NCBI GenBank assembly: GCA_035478595.1
Contig: DATIJL010000001.1
Location: 1-64,000, forward strand
Length of the DNA stretch: 64,000 nucleotides
Direction: 5' to 3'
Origin: Candidatus Chromulinivoraceae bacterium
GTDB taxonomy: Bacteria > Patescibacteriota > Saccharimonadia > Saccharimonadales > Saccharimonadaceae
The notes under the pieces were generated by a model, which ran no database searches, was not told where the DNA came from, and was given only the letters and a program-made list of their open reading frames with translations. The position numbers and the translations under genes were made by a program. This document shows, one piece after another, positions 8,940 to 15,782 of this stretch; the first letter of the stretch is position 1; every line of letters begins with the position of its first letter.

Positions 8940-9060
8940 CTGGTCTGATTTGTTCAAGAAGGGGGGAGCCCGTAACGAGCGTCTTAGTTACTTCATTATA
9001 GCACAACAATGAAAAATAGCAATGATTAGGTGAAAGGCAGAGCTTGCCCTTCACCTACAT
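8940..9060 (-). promoter_or_regulatory. pnp/RNase J intergenic promoter region
   Basis: On the minus strand a GGTGAAGGGC/GCCTTTCACC hairpin follows pnp. TTGCTA-N16-TATAAT (TATAAT at about 8996-9001) then starts a leader of about 165 nt for the downstream RNase J gene. No known riboswitch is visible in that leader. Confidence 0.55.
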
Positions 9061-9068
9061 TACATCTG

Positions 9069-11186
9069 TTATTGAGCGTCTTTAAGACTCAAACTGAGAC
9101 GGCCACGTTCGTCGATACCGGTCAGTTTTACCTTAACCATTTGACCTTCGTGCAGGACATCGGTCACCTGCTCAACACGCTCGTTTGAAAGCTGCGAAAT
9201 ATGAACCATACCATCGATACCGGGCATAATGTTTATGAATGCTCCAAAGTCCTTGATACTAACTACTTTACCGTCGTAGATTTTGCCGACTTCTGGCTCT
9301 TCGGTCAGGCTCTTAATCCAGGCAAGAGCTTTTTCGATCTTGGTTGTGTCTGCAGCAGCAACGGTTATGAGACCGTCGTCCTTGATATCAATTTGGGCAC
9401 CGGTTTCGGCGGTAATTTTATTAATCACCTCACCACCCTTACCAATAACAGCTCCGATCTTATCTGGGTTAATTTTGATTTTCTCAATACGTGGAGCAAA
9501 CGGACTAATGGCAGTACGCGGAGTAGCTAACGTAGAGATCATGTGTTCAAGAATGAACGCACGGCCAGGCTTAGCTTTTTCGAGCGCCTGACGAAGGATA
9601 TCTACTGGCAGGCTGTGGAGTTTCATATCCATCTGCAAGGCTGTGATGCCGTTGGCTGTTCCGGTTACCTTAAAGTCCATATCACCGGCAAAATCTTCGG
9701 CGTCAGCAATATCACTGAGCACGTACGGCGTGTCGCCGTCCATCATCAGGCCCATAGCGATACCACTCACCGGTCGTTTAAGAGGTACGCCAGCATCCAT
9801 AAGTGCAAGACAGCTGCTACATGTTGCAGCCATAGAGGTAGAGCCATTCTGGCTCATGATTTCGGTCACGCTACGAATAGCGTATGGAAATTCCTCTTCG
9901 CTTGGAAGCACTGGAATAAGTGCACGTTCTGCAAGATAGCCGTGACCGATTTCACGGCGACCAGGACTACCAAGACGACGAACTTCGCCTACTGTGTAGC
10001 CGGGCGCGTTGTAATGGTGCATATAGCGACGCTCGTAGTCATTCTGCTCCATCGTATCAACCATTTGTGCATAGCTAAGTGGTGCTAAGGTAACGATGTT
10101 CATGCCTTGAGTGACACCGCGGGTAAAGAGCGATGAGCCATGTGTACGAGGCAAGATACCCACTTCGCTTGAAAGTGTGCGAATTTCGTCGAGTTTACGA
10201 CCATCAGGACGCGTACCATTCGCTACAATGCCCTTGCGGACATCTTTATGAAGAGCCATTGTAAAGGCTTCGTCGTATTCACCGCGAAGTGCCTGGTATT
10301 CGTCTTCACCAACTTTTTTGACCATGTCGTCATGGAACTGAGTGCGAAGCACTGAAATCATTTCGTTGCGTTCTGGGTATGGACGCTGGAGATCTTCACC
10401 AATCTTGCCTTCCATCCACTCGTCAACAACAGTCTGGATGGCGTCGTTTGGAAGCACGAGCTCATAGGTAAGTGGTTCAACTCCGACTTTTTCGATCAAC
10501 TGACGCTGCAACGCGATTGCCGGCTGAAGTTTTTCGTGCGCCCAAGCGATTGCGTCTGTAACAACATCCTCACCTACTTCATTTGCGCCAGCCTCAACCA
10601 TCGTAACGCCTTTTTCGATACCAGCAACCACAAGGTCAAGATCGCTTGCTTCGCGCTCATCACTCGTGGCAAATGCCTTGAACTCGCCATTTACGCGAGC
10701 AACACGCAGGCCAGCTACAGGACCATCAAATGGCGCACCCGTAAGCATAAGAGCTGTGGAAGCGGCGATCATCGCAATAGAATCAGGGCGGAATGCCGGA
10801 TCCATAGAGAGAACACTTGCAACCACTTGGACTTCTTGGCGATACCCTTTTGGAAACAATGGACGAATCGGACGGTCAATTAAACGGCCAATAAGAATGG
10901 CTTCGTCGCTTGGACGGCCCTCACGCTTGATGAAACGGCTGCCACTGATTTTTCCGGCTGCATAAAATTTTTCTTCATAGTCCACGCTCAGTGGGAAGTA
11001 GTCCATGCCGCTAATGGGATTCTTGCCCACCATAGCCGTACCAAGTACAACAGTATCGCCATACTTTACTAGGACACTAGCAGATGTACGAAAACCGACA
11101 CGGTTGACCTCTAGTGTAAGTGGCTGACCGCAGAGATCAGTGGTAACAGAGATAATCTCTTTACCGTTAGGGTTGATAGTAGACAT
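9069..11186 (-). CDS. pnp: Polynucleotide phosphorylase
   Basis: This phosphorolytic 3'-5' exoribonuclease has 705 residues, the normal length. It carries two RNase PH-like domains (about 1-230 and 310-540), a KH domain with IGAVIGKGGEVI (~560-615), and a C-terminal S1 domain with VGKIYDGKVVSIKDFGAFI (~620-700). The start ATG follows GGAGGACATTC. The minus-strand -10 TATAAT at 11311-11316 gives a leader of about 115 nt, a place where pnp autoregulation acts in other bacteria. The leader sequence itself shows no match I recognise. Confidence 0.95.
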   Translation of the reverse strand: MSTINPNGKEIISVTTDLCGQPLTLEVNRVGFRTSASVLVKYGDTVVLGTAMVGKNPISGMDYFPLSVDYEEKFYAAGKISGSRFIKREGRPSDEAILIGRLIDRPIRPLFPKGYRQEVQVVASVLSMDPAFRPDSIAMIAASTALMLTGAPFDGPVAGLRVARVNGEFKAFATSDEREASDLDLVVAGIEKGVTMVEAGANEVGEDVVTDAIAWAHEKLQPAIALQRQLIEKVGVEPLTYELVLPNDAIQTVVDEWMEGKIGEDLQRPYPERNEMISVLRTQFHDDMVKKVGEDEYQALRGEYDEAFTMALHKDVRKGIVANGTRPDGRKLDEIRTLSSEVGILPRTHGSSLFTRGVTQGMNIVTLAPLSYAQMVDTMEQNDYERRYMHHYNAPGYTVGEVRRLGSPGRREIGHGYLAERALIPVLPSEEEFPYAIRSVTEIMSQNGSTSMAATCSSCLALMDAGVPLKRPVSGIAMGLMMDGDTPYVLSDIADAEDFAGDMDFKVTGTANGITALQMDMKLHSLPVDILRQALEKAKPGRAFILEHMISTLATPRTAISPFAPRIEKIKINPDKIGAVIGKGGEVINKITAETGAQIDIKDDGLITVAAADTTKIEKALAWIKSLTEEPEVGKIYDGKVVSIKDFGAFINIMPGIDGMVHISQLSNERVEQVTDVLHEGQMVKVKLTGIDERGRLSLSLKDAQ

Positions 11187-11341
11187 GAATGTCCTCCTTT
11201 TTTAACTCGCCTATTAAAAGATAACGGCGAATAAGTAACGGGTGTGGCATTTCTTTGTTCAAAAAATATCGCATCCACCACTTACGTAACCGCTGCAGCG
11301 AGCTACCTCTATTATAGACTATCTGACCGAATGAATACAGG

Positions 11342-11347
11342 TATAAT
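11342..11347 (+). promoter_or_regulatory. -10 element of the whiB gene
   Basis: TATAAT lies 31 bases before the GTG start. The -35 position (11319-11324, CTATCT) is poor, so the promoter may need an activator or have low basal activity. The pnp -10 is on the other strand at 11311-11316. Confidence 0.55.
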
Positions 11348-11378
11348 AAAATGGTACACACCTAAGGAGGAGATGACC

Positions 11379-11639
11379 GTGGACTGGCGCAAGCGCGCCG
11401 TCTGTCGGGATGAGGACCCTGAGCTTTTCTTTCCAATCGGCAAGAAAGGGCCCGCCGCCAAACAGACGGAAGAAGCCAAAGCAATTTGCCGTCGGTGTCC
11501 CGTCAGCGACCAATGTCTCGAGTGGGCACTCACAAGCGGCGAAGATACGGGTGTCTGGGGAGGACTGAGCGAAGACGAACGACGAGCATTGAAAAGCCGA
11601 AGAGCTAAGGCAAAGCGTCGCCAGAAGCCCCGTTCCTAA
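11379..11639 (+). CDS. whiB: WhiB1-type iron-sulfur transcription regulator
   Basis: WhiB-like proteins carry a 4Fe-4S cluster, bind region 4 of the primary sigma factor, and respond to NO/O2. They are typical of Actinobacteria and their phages. The 86-residue product has the four cluster cysteines at C9, C37, C40 and C46 (CRRCPVSDQC), DEDPELFFPIG near the N-terminus, the sigma-contact turn GVWGG with W60, and a basic DNA-binding C-terminus (KSRRAKAKRRQKPR). From memory, spacing and wording follow mycobacterial WhiB1 almost residue for residue. I chose GTG 11379, eight bases after AAGGAGG, because it gives MDWR at the N-terminus as in WhiB1; an ATG at 11373 is too close to the ribosome site. 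Codons are GC-rich, unlike the neighbours. It stands alone. Confidence 0.93.
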   Translation: MDWRKRAVCRDEDPELFFPIGKKGPAAKQTEEAKAICRRCPVSDQCLEWALTSGEDTGVWGGLSEDERRALKSRRAKAKRRQKPRS

Positions 11640-11649
11640 CGTACAACGG

Positions 11650-11681
11650 TCTGAGCCCCACCGCAAAGGGACTCGTTTTTT
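11650..11681 (+). terminator. Probable terminator of whiB
   Basis: GAG-C-CCC pairs with GGG-A-CTC and is followed by G and six T. The stem is short. Confidence 0.5.
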
Positions 11682-12161
11682 CTAAGCCAATGTCTCGATA
11701 ATATTTGTCAGACGTTTGCGTAGTCGATTAATACGCTCCTGCGGATCAATTTGTTCTCGAATTTGCGCACGTGAAAGCACGGCTGCACTCGTTTTGCCTC
11801 GAACATGCAAACTACATCGCAAATCTTCGCAACATAAAAATGATACTGAACGGATTGGTGAGGTCTGAAACGTAATAACTGCCGAGTGAGTCCCTCGCTG
11901 CCATGTGGCACAGATATCACAGATGATCGCCTCAACCCTCCCCCGACTACCCGGCGTTCGCTTGCTTAGGCCATATGGTACGACGATGTCTAAAAACGGT
12001 ATGATCAATACTCCTTCGTTACCCTGTTTATTGGCAACGCCCAAGAAATCACGATCTTCCCATTCGGTGATTTCCTCGGGGATGAACCGAAGTTCACGCT
12101 TTAATCGTGGTTTTAGCGGCCTTACAAGCTGGGTAAATTGTTCACGAGTGATCACATTCAT
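11682..12161 (-). CDS. FBP-domain (FusB/FusC-like) EF-G-binding protein
   Basis: The 159-residue protein matches the FBP family, named after FusB, which binds EF-G through a treble-clef zinc finger and helps release it from the ribosome. Likely ligands are C81 and C84 (CDIC), C110 or C111, and C116, in a context (DLRCSLHVRGK) typical of the family. A WEDRDFLG segment lies in the N-terminal half. Its ATG overlaps the TGA-side end of the GreA-like gene by four bases, so the two are translationally coupled and probably transcribed from the leader at 12661-12725. A role in elongation or ribosome stress is inferred from the family and the partner. Confidence 0.78.
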   Translation of the reverse strand: MNVITREQFTQLVRPLKPRLKRELRFIPEEITEWEDRDFLGVANKQGNEGVLIIPFLDIVVPYGLSKRTPGSRGRVEAIICDICATWQRGTHSAVITFQTSPIRSVSFLCCEDLRCSLHVRGKTSAAVLSRAQIREQIDPQERINRLRKRLTNIIETLA

Positions 12162-12619
12162 AGATACAGTATAGCCCTTATACAGCTCGCATCGCGACCA
12201 AGGATAACTTTGTCACCTACTTTTTTCCCTCTTAGTATAATTGCAAGCGGCGCTTGGGCACTCATTACTACCGCACCCTCCCGAGACTGACCAGCACGAA
12301 GCGTCCAGTCGCCGGCAATAAAGTACGTCTTGCCGTTTTCCAGCTTGACCGTTGAGCCAATCCCTACCATTTCTTTTTTAATTGGTGGAATACTAGGCAA
12401 ACTGTCGCGTATAACCTGGCGAAGCTTCTGTAGCTCAGCATCTAGCAGTGACTGTCGGTCACGAAGTGCATCAAACGGCGCATTATCATGCCAGGTTTCA
12501 GAGGACTGGTTAAATACCTCGTAGAACTCTGGTCCCAAACTGAGAATTTCCGCTTCAAGTTCGGCAATTCGCTGACGAGCAGCTTTTTTATCTTCATCAA
12601 GTATGATGAGCTCTTTCAT
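12158..12619 (-). CDS. greA: GreA/GreB-like transcript cleavage factor
   Basis: Gre factors insert a coiled coil in the RNA polymerase secondary channel and trigger cleavage of backtracked RNA. The 153-residue product has an N-terminal coiled coil (about 1-75) with the tip segment WHDNAPFDALRDRQ. A FKBP-like C-terminal domain follows (GIGSTVKLENGKTYF to RGKKVGDKVIL). Divergence from canonical GreA is considerable, so it could be a Gre-fold regulator rather than the main GreA. SD AAGGAG stands before ATG 12619. It is the first gene of an operon with the FBP protein, behind a structured leader shared with the divergent Nudix gene. Confidence 0.75.
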   Translation of the reverse strand: MKELIILDEDKKAARQRIAELEAEILSLGPEFYEVFNQSSETWHDNAPFDALRDRQSLLDAELQKLRQVIRDSLPSIPPIKKEMVGIGSTVKLENGKTYFIAGDWTLRAGQSREGAVVMSAQAPLAIILRGKKVGDKVILGRDASCIRAILYL

Positions 12620-12660
12620 AAGAAAGCTCCTTAAAAATTAATTTACAAGAATCGTCAGCG

Positions 12661-12748
12661 GTTCGGCTCGTCCGAACATGCACGAATAGAGGATCCCTGC
12701 TGGATCATAGTAATTATCAAGTATAGCAAATATACAGGCCACCACCAA
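12661..12748 (-). promoter_or_regulatory. Promoter and two-hairpin leader of the greA-like operon
   Basis: On the minus strand TTGGTG (12743-12748), N17 and TATACT (12720-12725) start a transcript. Its leader folds into hairpin 1 (GATCC-AGCAG-GGATC, 12692-12706) and, after 13-14 nt, hairpin 2 (GTTCGG-ACGAG-CCGAAC, 12661-12677). About 30 nt follow to AAGGAG. The same arrangement occurs on the other strand at 12756-12817. Confidence 0.7.
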
Positions 12749-12752
12749 CCCA

Positions 12753-12817
12753 TGCTATAATCGTAACAATACGATCCTATGGGATCCACTATGCGTCTAC
12801 GTTCGGACGAGCCGAAC
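12753..12817 (+). promoter_or_regulatory. Promoter and two-hairpin leader of the divergent Nudix gene
   Basis: An extended -10 (TGCTATAAT, 12753-12761) starts a transcript. Hairpin 1 is GATCC-TATG-GGATC (12773-12786) and hairpin 2 is GTTCGG-ACGAG-CCGAAC (12801-12817). The ribosome site CAAGGAG follows about 27 nt later. Hairpin 2 is identical in sequence to that of the minus-strand leader. Confidence 0.7.
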
Positions 12818-12856
12818 CTCTAACGGTCAAATTTACTTTAATCAAGGAGAGCTTGT

Positions 12857-13312
12857 ATGCAAGAACGACGAATTGCCGTACGAGGCATTATATACAAAGA
12901 TGGAAAACTACTCAGCCAACGCTTAAAAGCGTATCGACGTAATGATCGCGACTTTTGGTGTACTCCAGGTGGTGGTCTAGATATTGGTGAATCGATTGAG
13001 GATGGCCTACGCCGTGAAATGATTGAAGAAACTGGTATTGACCCTAAAATTGGTCGCTTGCTTTTTGTTCAACAATTTTCTGAGGATGGCAAAAAGGAAC
13101 AGATGGAATTCTTTTTTCTGATTGAAAATCCGGAAGATTACGAAACGATTGACCTTACGACAACCACGCACGGCGAACTGGAAATCGAACATGTCGAGTT
13201 TATCGACCCGAAATCAGAGGTTATACTCCCTGCTTTCCTTCAAGAAATCGATCTCCAAAAATACATCGAGAACGTCCAGCCAGTTACCGTTTATAACGAA
13301 ATAACGAACTAA
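12857..13312 (+). CDS. Nudix hydrolase
   Basis: The 151-residue protein has a full Nudix box (GGGLDIGESIEDGLRREM then IEETGI), in the order GX5EX7REUXEEXGU. The N-terminus is short, and the protein is close in size to ADP-ribose or nucleotide-cleaning MutT-type enzymes; the substrate is unknown. The ATG follows CAAGGAGAGCTTGT. It is divergent from the greA-like/FBP operon and shares its two-hairpin leader, which suggests joint control. Confidence 0.87.
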   Translation: MQERRIAVRGIIYKDGKLLSQRLKAYRRNDRDFWCTPGGGLDIGESIEDGLRREMIEETGIDPKIGRLLFVQQFSEDGKKEQMEFFFLIENPEDYETIDLTTTTHGELEIEHVEFIDPKSEVILPAFLQEIDLQKYIENVQPVTVYNEITN

Positions 13313-13323
13313 ATCCGTAAACT

Positions 13324-13349
13324 AAAAACTCCGCAATTATTTGCGGAGT
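13324..13349 (-). terminator. Terminator of rpsO
   Basis: ACTCCGCAA (13328-13336) pairs with TTGCGGAGT (13341-13349), with an A-run on the plus strand that gives a U-tract for minus-strand transcripts. The rpsO stop codon lies inside the hairpin. Confidence 0.75.
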
Positions 13350-13603
13350 CCTAGTTTGGCGACAGTTGCCTTGTAGCTTTCAAAGTCTTTCGACTCGAGG
13401 TATTTCAGCAACCTTTTGCGGCGACCTACCATCTGGATAAGACCGCGGCGAGCCATGTGGTCATGCTTGTTAGCCTTGAGGTGCTCGGTGATTTCCTTGA
13501 TACGAGATGTCAAAACTGACGCTTGAGCCTGTGGGGATCCAACGTCTTCTTTGTGTGTCTGTGTCAGGGCGAGTGCCTTGGCTTTATCTTCTGCTGTTAT
13601 CAT
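13337..13603 (-). CDS. rpsO: 30S ribosomal protein S15
   Basis: This is a primary 16S rRNA-binding protein of the small subunit platform. At 88 residues it has the family length and motifs (DVGSPQAQASVLTSRI, KHDHMARRGLIQMVGRRKRLL). Start at ATG 13603 (MITAEDK); the promoter TTGAAA-N17-TACAAT (13613-13641) ends nine bases before it, so the mRNA has practically no leader. That leaves no room for the S15 autoregulatory pseudoknot seen in E. coli. Confidence 0.96.
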   Translation of the reverse strand: MITAEDKAKALALTQTHKEDVGSPQAQASVLTSRIKEITEHLKANKHDHMARRGLIQMVGRRKRLLKYLESKDFESYKATVAKLGLRK

Positions 13604-13645
13604 CAAGAATGTATTGTACCAGAGTAACCCTGGTTTTTCAACAGG

Positions 13646-14353
13646 TTAGTTCCAGGTTATTGTAAAGGAGTACGTTTTTATCTCGTCCGGACGTAGCAAT
13701 TCGCCTTCTCCTGGCTTTTCTTCTAGAAATGCAAAACCATTCTGTGATGGTTCTATACAGAGGTAATCTCCCAATTGATCAGTCCACTTCACCCATACAG
13801 GCAAGCCGGTCGATTGAAGTGTGACCGTTCGCTTCTCTAACTGCAATGCATGTATATCGCCGGTAAAAAACCGTGCCTCGTTCAGCTCATTGAGAGCCTG
13901 CTTTTCATCGTCGAGTACAGCTGAACTACCAAGTAGTGCAAAATACGGATGAAATGCCGGTGCTACTCGTAGATCAGATCCGCCATTATTAGTAAGTTCC
14001 AAGGTCATCATAAGTCTCTTGGCACCCAATTGATAAGTCAGTACCGAGTTTAAATGCCGATAGCCATCTGGACCATTAGCTAATGTCAATAAAATCGAGC
14101 TATCGGTCTTATCCGTGACTTCCCAAACTGATTCACGCCCGAATCCATGCTGCGCCTGACCAGTCACGCCACCCGGTCCAAAGTTAGGAAGGCATACATG
14201 AGAGCCACCTCGTTTTTTAGCTATACCCTCTTCGGTTTTTAAAGTTCTCTTAGGGAATAGGATGTCACCCTTATCATCAGACAAATTGGTGAGACACCCC
14301 CCTTCTGGATCGACGATTGCCTTTGTTGCGTCATTCCAAATTTCTATCTCCAT
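13646..14353 (-). CDS. Aldose 1-epimerase family protein
   Basis: The 235-residue protein resembles the short galactose-mutarotase/hexose-6-phosphate mutarotase (YeaD-like) branch. It has GGCLTNL early, a central HGFGRESVWEV (substrate His), and FHPYFALLG (second His). It would interconvert sugar anomers in the cytosol. The ATG follows GGAGGGTGCT directly after the truB stop, so it is co-transcribed with truB. It is shorter than canonical GalM (~340 residues). Substrate unknown. Confidence 0.82.
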   Translation of the reverse strand: MEIEIWNDATKAIVDPEGGCLTNLSDDKGDILFPKRTLKTEEGIAKKRGGSHVCLPNFGPGGVTGQAQHGFGRESVWEVTDKTDSSILLTLANGPDGYRHLNSVLTYQLGAKRLMMTLELTNNGGSDLRVAPAFHPYFALLGSSAVLDDEKQALNELNEARFFTGDIHALQLEKRTVTLQSTGLPVWVKWTDQLGDYLCIEPSQNGFAFLEEKPGEGELLRPDEIKTYSFTITWN

Positions 14354-14362
14354 AGCACCCTC

Positions 14363-15025
14363 CTAGTTTTCGATACCAAAGTCTCGTAGTTGCTTGGCGT
14401 CTGTTACATTCCATATGCCGATAGAAAGCCGACGCAGCTCTCTACAGTATGCGCCAGTTCCTAGTTTTTCGCCAATATCCACGCCGAGACTGCGAATGTA
14501 TGTTCCACTACTTACGTGAGTTCGAACCTTAAGATAAGGATACTCATAATTAATACATTCCAAGCTATATACAGTTATGGTGCGCAAAGGGATTTCAACC
14601 TCTTTTCCATCGCGAGCCAGCTTATATGCACGCTGACCATTAACTTTAATCGCACTAAAAATAGGTGGTCGCTGCTGTATTTCGCCAGTAAACTCCGTCA
14701 GGACAACGTCGATTTCGTCTCTGCTTGGCTTACGTGAGGAAATATTAGTTAGCTCCCCTTCCGTATCGCCAGTCGTACTTGTTTTTCCTAACTCAAATGT
14801 CGCCTCGTATACCTTATCTTGCTTAGTATAGTGGGATGCATTACGACACTCTTTACCAACAACCAGTATCATGAGACCCGTTGCAAAAGGATCAAGTGTG
14901 CCCGTATGACCTACCTTCACCTTTTTGTCGGCATGTTCACTTAAAACACGTCGGAGTCGAGCTACGACACCAAAGCTCGTCATTCCTGCAGGTTTGTCTA
15001 TACATATAATTCCATCGTCTATCAC
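14363..15025 (-). CDS. truB: tRNA pseudouridine-55 synthase TruB
   Basis: TruB makes Psi55 in the T-loop of tRNA. The 220-residue protein has KPAGMTSFGVV, the catalytic loop HTGTLDPFATGLM (catalytic Asp), and GTYIRSLGVDIG. It lacks the C-terminal PUA extension of longer TruB proteins. Start is GTG 15025; TATACT (15033-15038) ends seven bases upstream, which implies a leaderless mRNA. Confidence 0.93.
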   Translation of the reverse strand: MIDDGIICIDKPAGMTSFGVVARLRRVLSEHADKKVKVGHTGTLDPFATGLMILVVGKECRNASHYTKQDKVYEATFELGKTSTTGDTEGELTNISSRKPSRDEIDVVLTEFTGEIQQRPPIFSAIKVNGQRAYKLARDGKEVEIPLRTITVYSLECINYEYPYLKVRTHVSSGTYIRSLGVDIGEKLGTGAYCRELRRLSIGIWNVTDAKQLRDFGIEN

Positions 15026-15095
15026 GCATACCAGTATACCGAACCATTGTCGTTTTATATCTTAAATCATCACCCTACTCCGGTATACTAATGTT

Positions 15096-15782
15096 ATGAA
15101 GAAGATTATTTTTGGCATTTTTGCCCATCCCGATGATGAAGCGTTCGGCCCAAGCGGCACGCTCCTTTTAGAAACAAAAGCTGGTGCCGATCTACACCTT
15201 ATCACCCTCACAAGTGGTGATGCTGGCGTAAATCTCGACGGTCACAGTGACCTTGGTTCGGTTCGACTCGAGGAGTGGCGCAAAGCAGGTGCACTTATGG
15301 GCGCGTCGACAATGGAATATTTCGGCTACAAAGATGGCAAACTCGATAATCAAAGCATGATAGAAATCGCCGATCGTCTTATCGACTATATCGGAAAGAT
15401 GTTAAAAACCGCTCCCGAAGACACGGAGGTCGAATTTATGACGCTCGATCTCAACGGCCTTACTGGCCATATCGATCATATTGTGGCAGCCCGCGCAGCC
15501 TGCCTTACGTTTTACACACTCAAAAAGTCTGACAACCGCCTGACAAGGATTCGATTTAGTTGCATTCCCGATAGTATCTCTCCTACTGACAACACCGACT
15601 GGATCTATATGGAAGCCGGTCATCCCCTAGAAGAAATTGACGAAACCGTCGATGCCAGGCATCTTCGTGACGAAATTCTCGAAATTGTACATGCTCACCA
15701 CACACAACGTGACGATGGTGAAACATACATCAAAAACCGAGGCGCAGACCTCGGTTTGAATTACTTTTTAGCTAAATCCTAA
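15096..15782 (+). CDS. PIG-L/LmbE family N-deacetylase
   Basis: This zinc-dependent de-N-acetylase family acts on GlcNAc-linked compounds (bacillithiol, mycothiol, antibiotics or lipids). The 228-residue protein carries the diagnostic AHPDDEAFGPSG and the distal zinc-ligand motif GHIDHIVAARA. The substrate is unknown; no thiol-biosynthesis neighbours are present. TATACT (15084-15089) ends six bases before the ATG, so the mRNA is leaderless. It overlaps the converging large DHH-like gene by four bases at the 3' end. Confidence 0.88.
   Translation: MKKIIFGIFAHPDDEAFGPSGTLLLETKAGADLHLITLTSGDAGVNLDGHSDLGSVRLEEWRKAGALMGASTMEYFGYKDGKLDNQSMIEIADRLIDYIGKMLKTAPEDTEVEFMTLDLNGLTGHIDHIVAARAACLTFYTLKKSDNRLTRIRFSCIPDSISPTDNTDWIYMEAGHPLEEIDETVDARHLRDEILEIVHAHHTQRDDGETYIKNRGADLGLNYFLAKS

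Noticed and set aside
12655-12825. MITE or IS remnant in the palindromic greA/Nudix intergenic region
   Set aside because: No target duplication at the ends, and each arm fits a promoter-proximal RNA leader with ribosome site at the proper distance.
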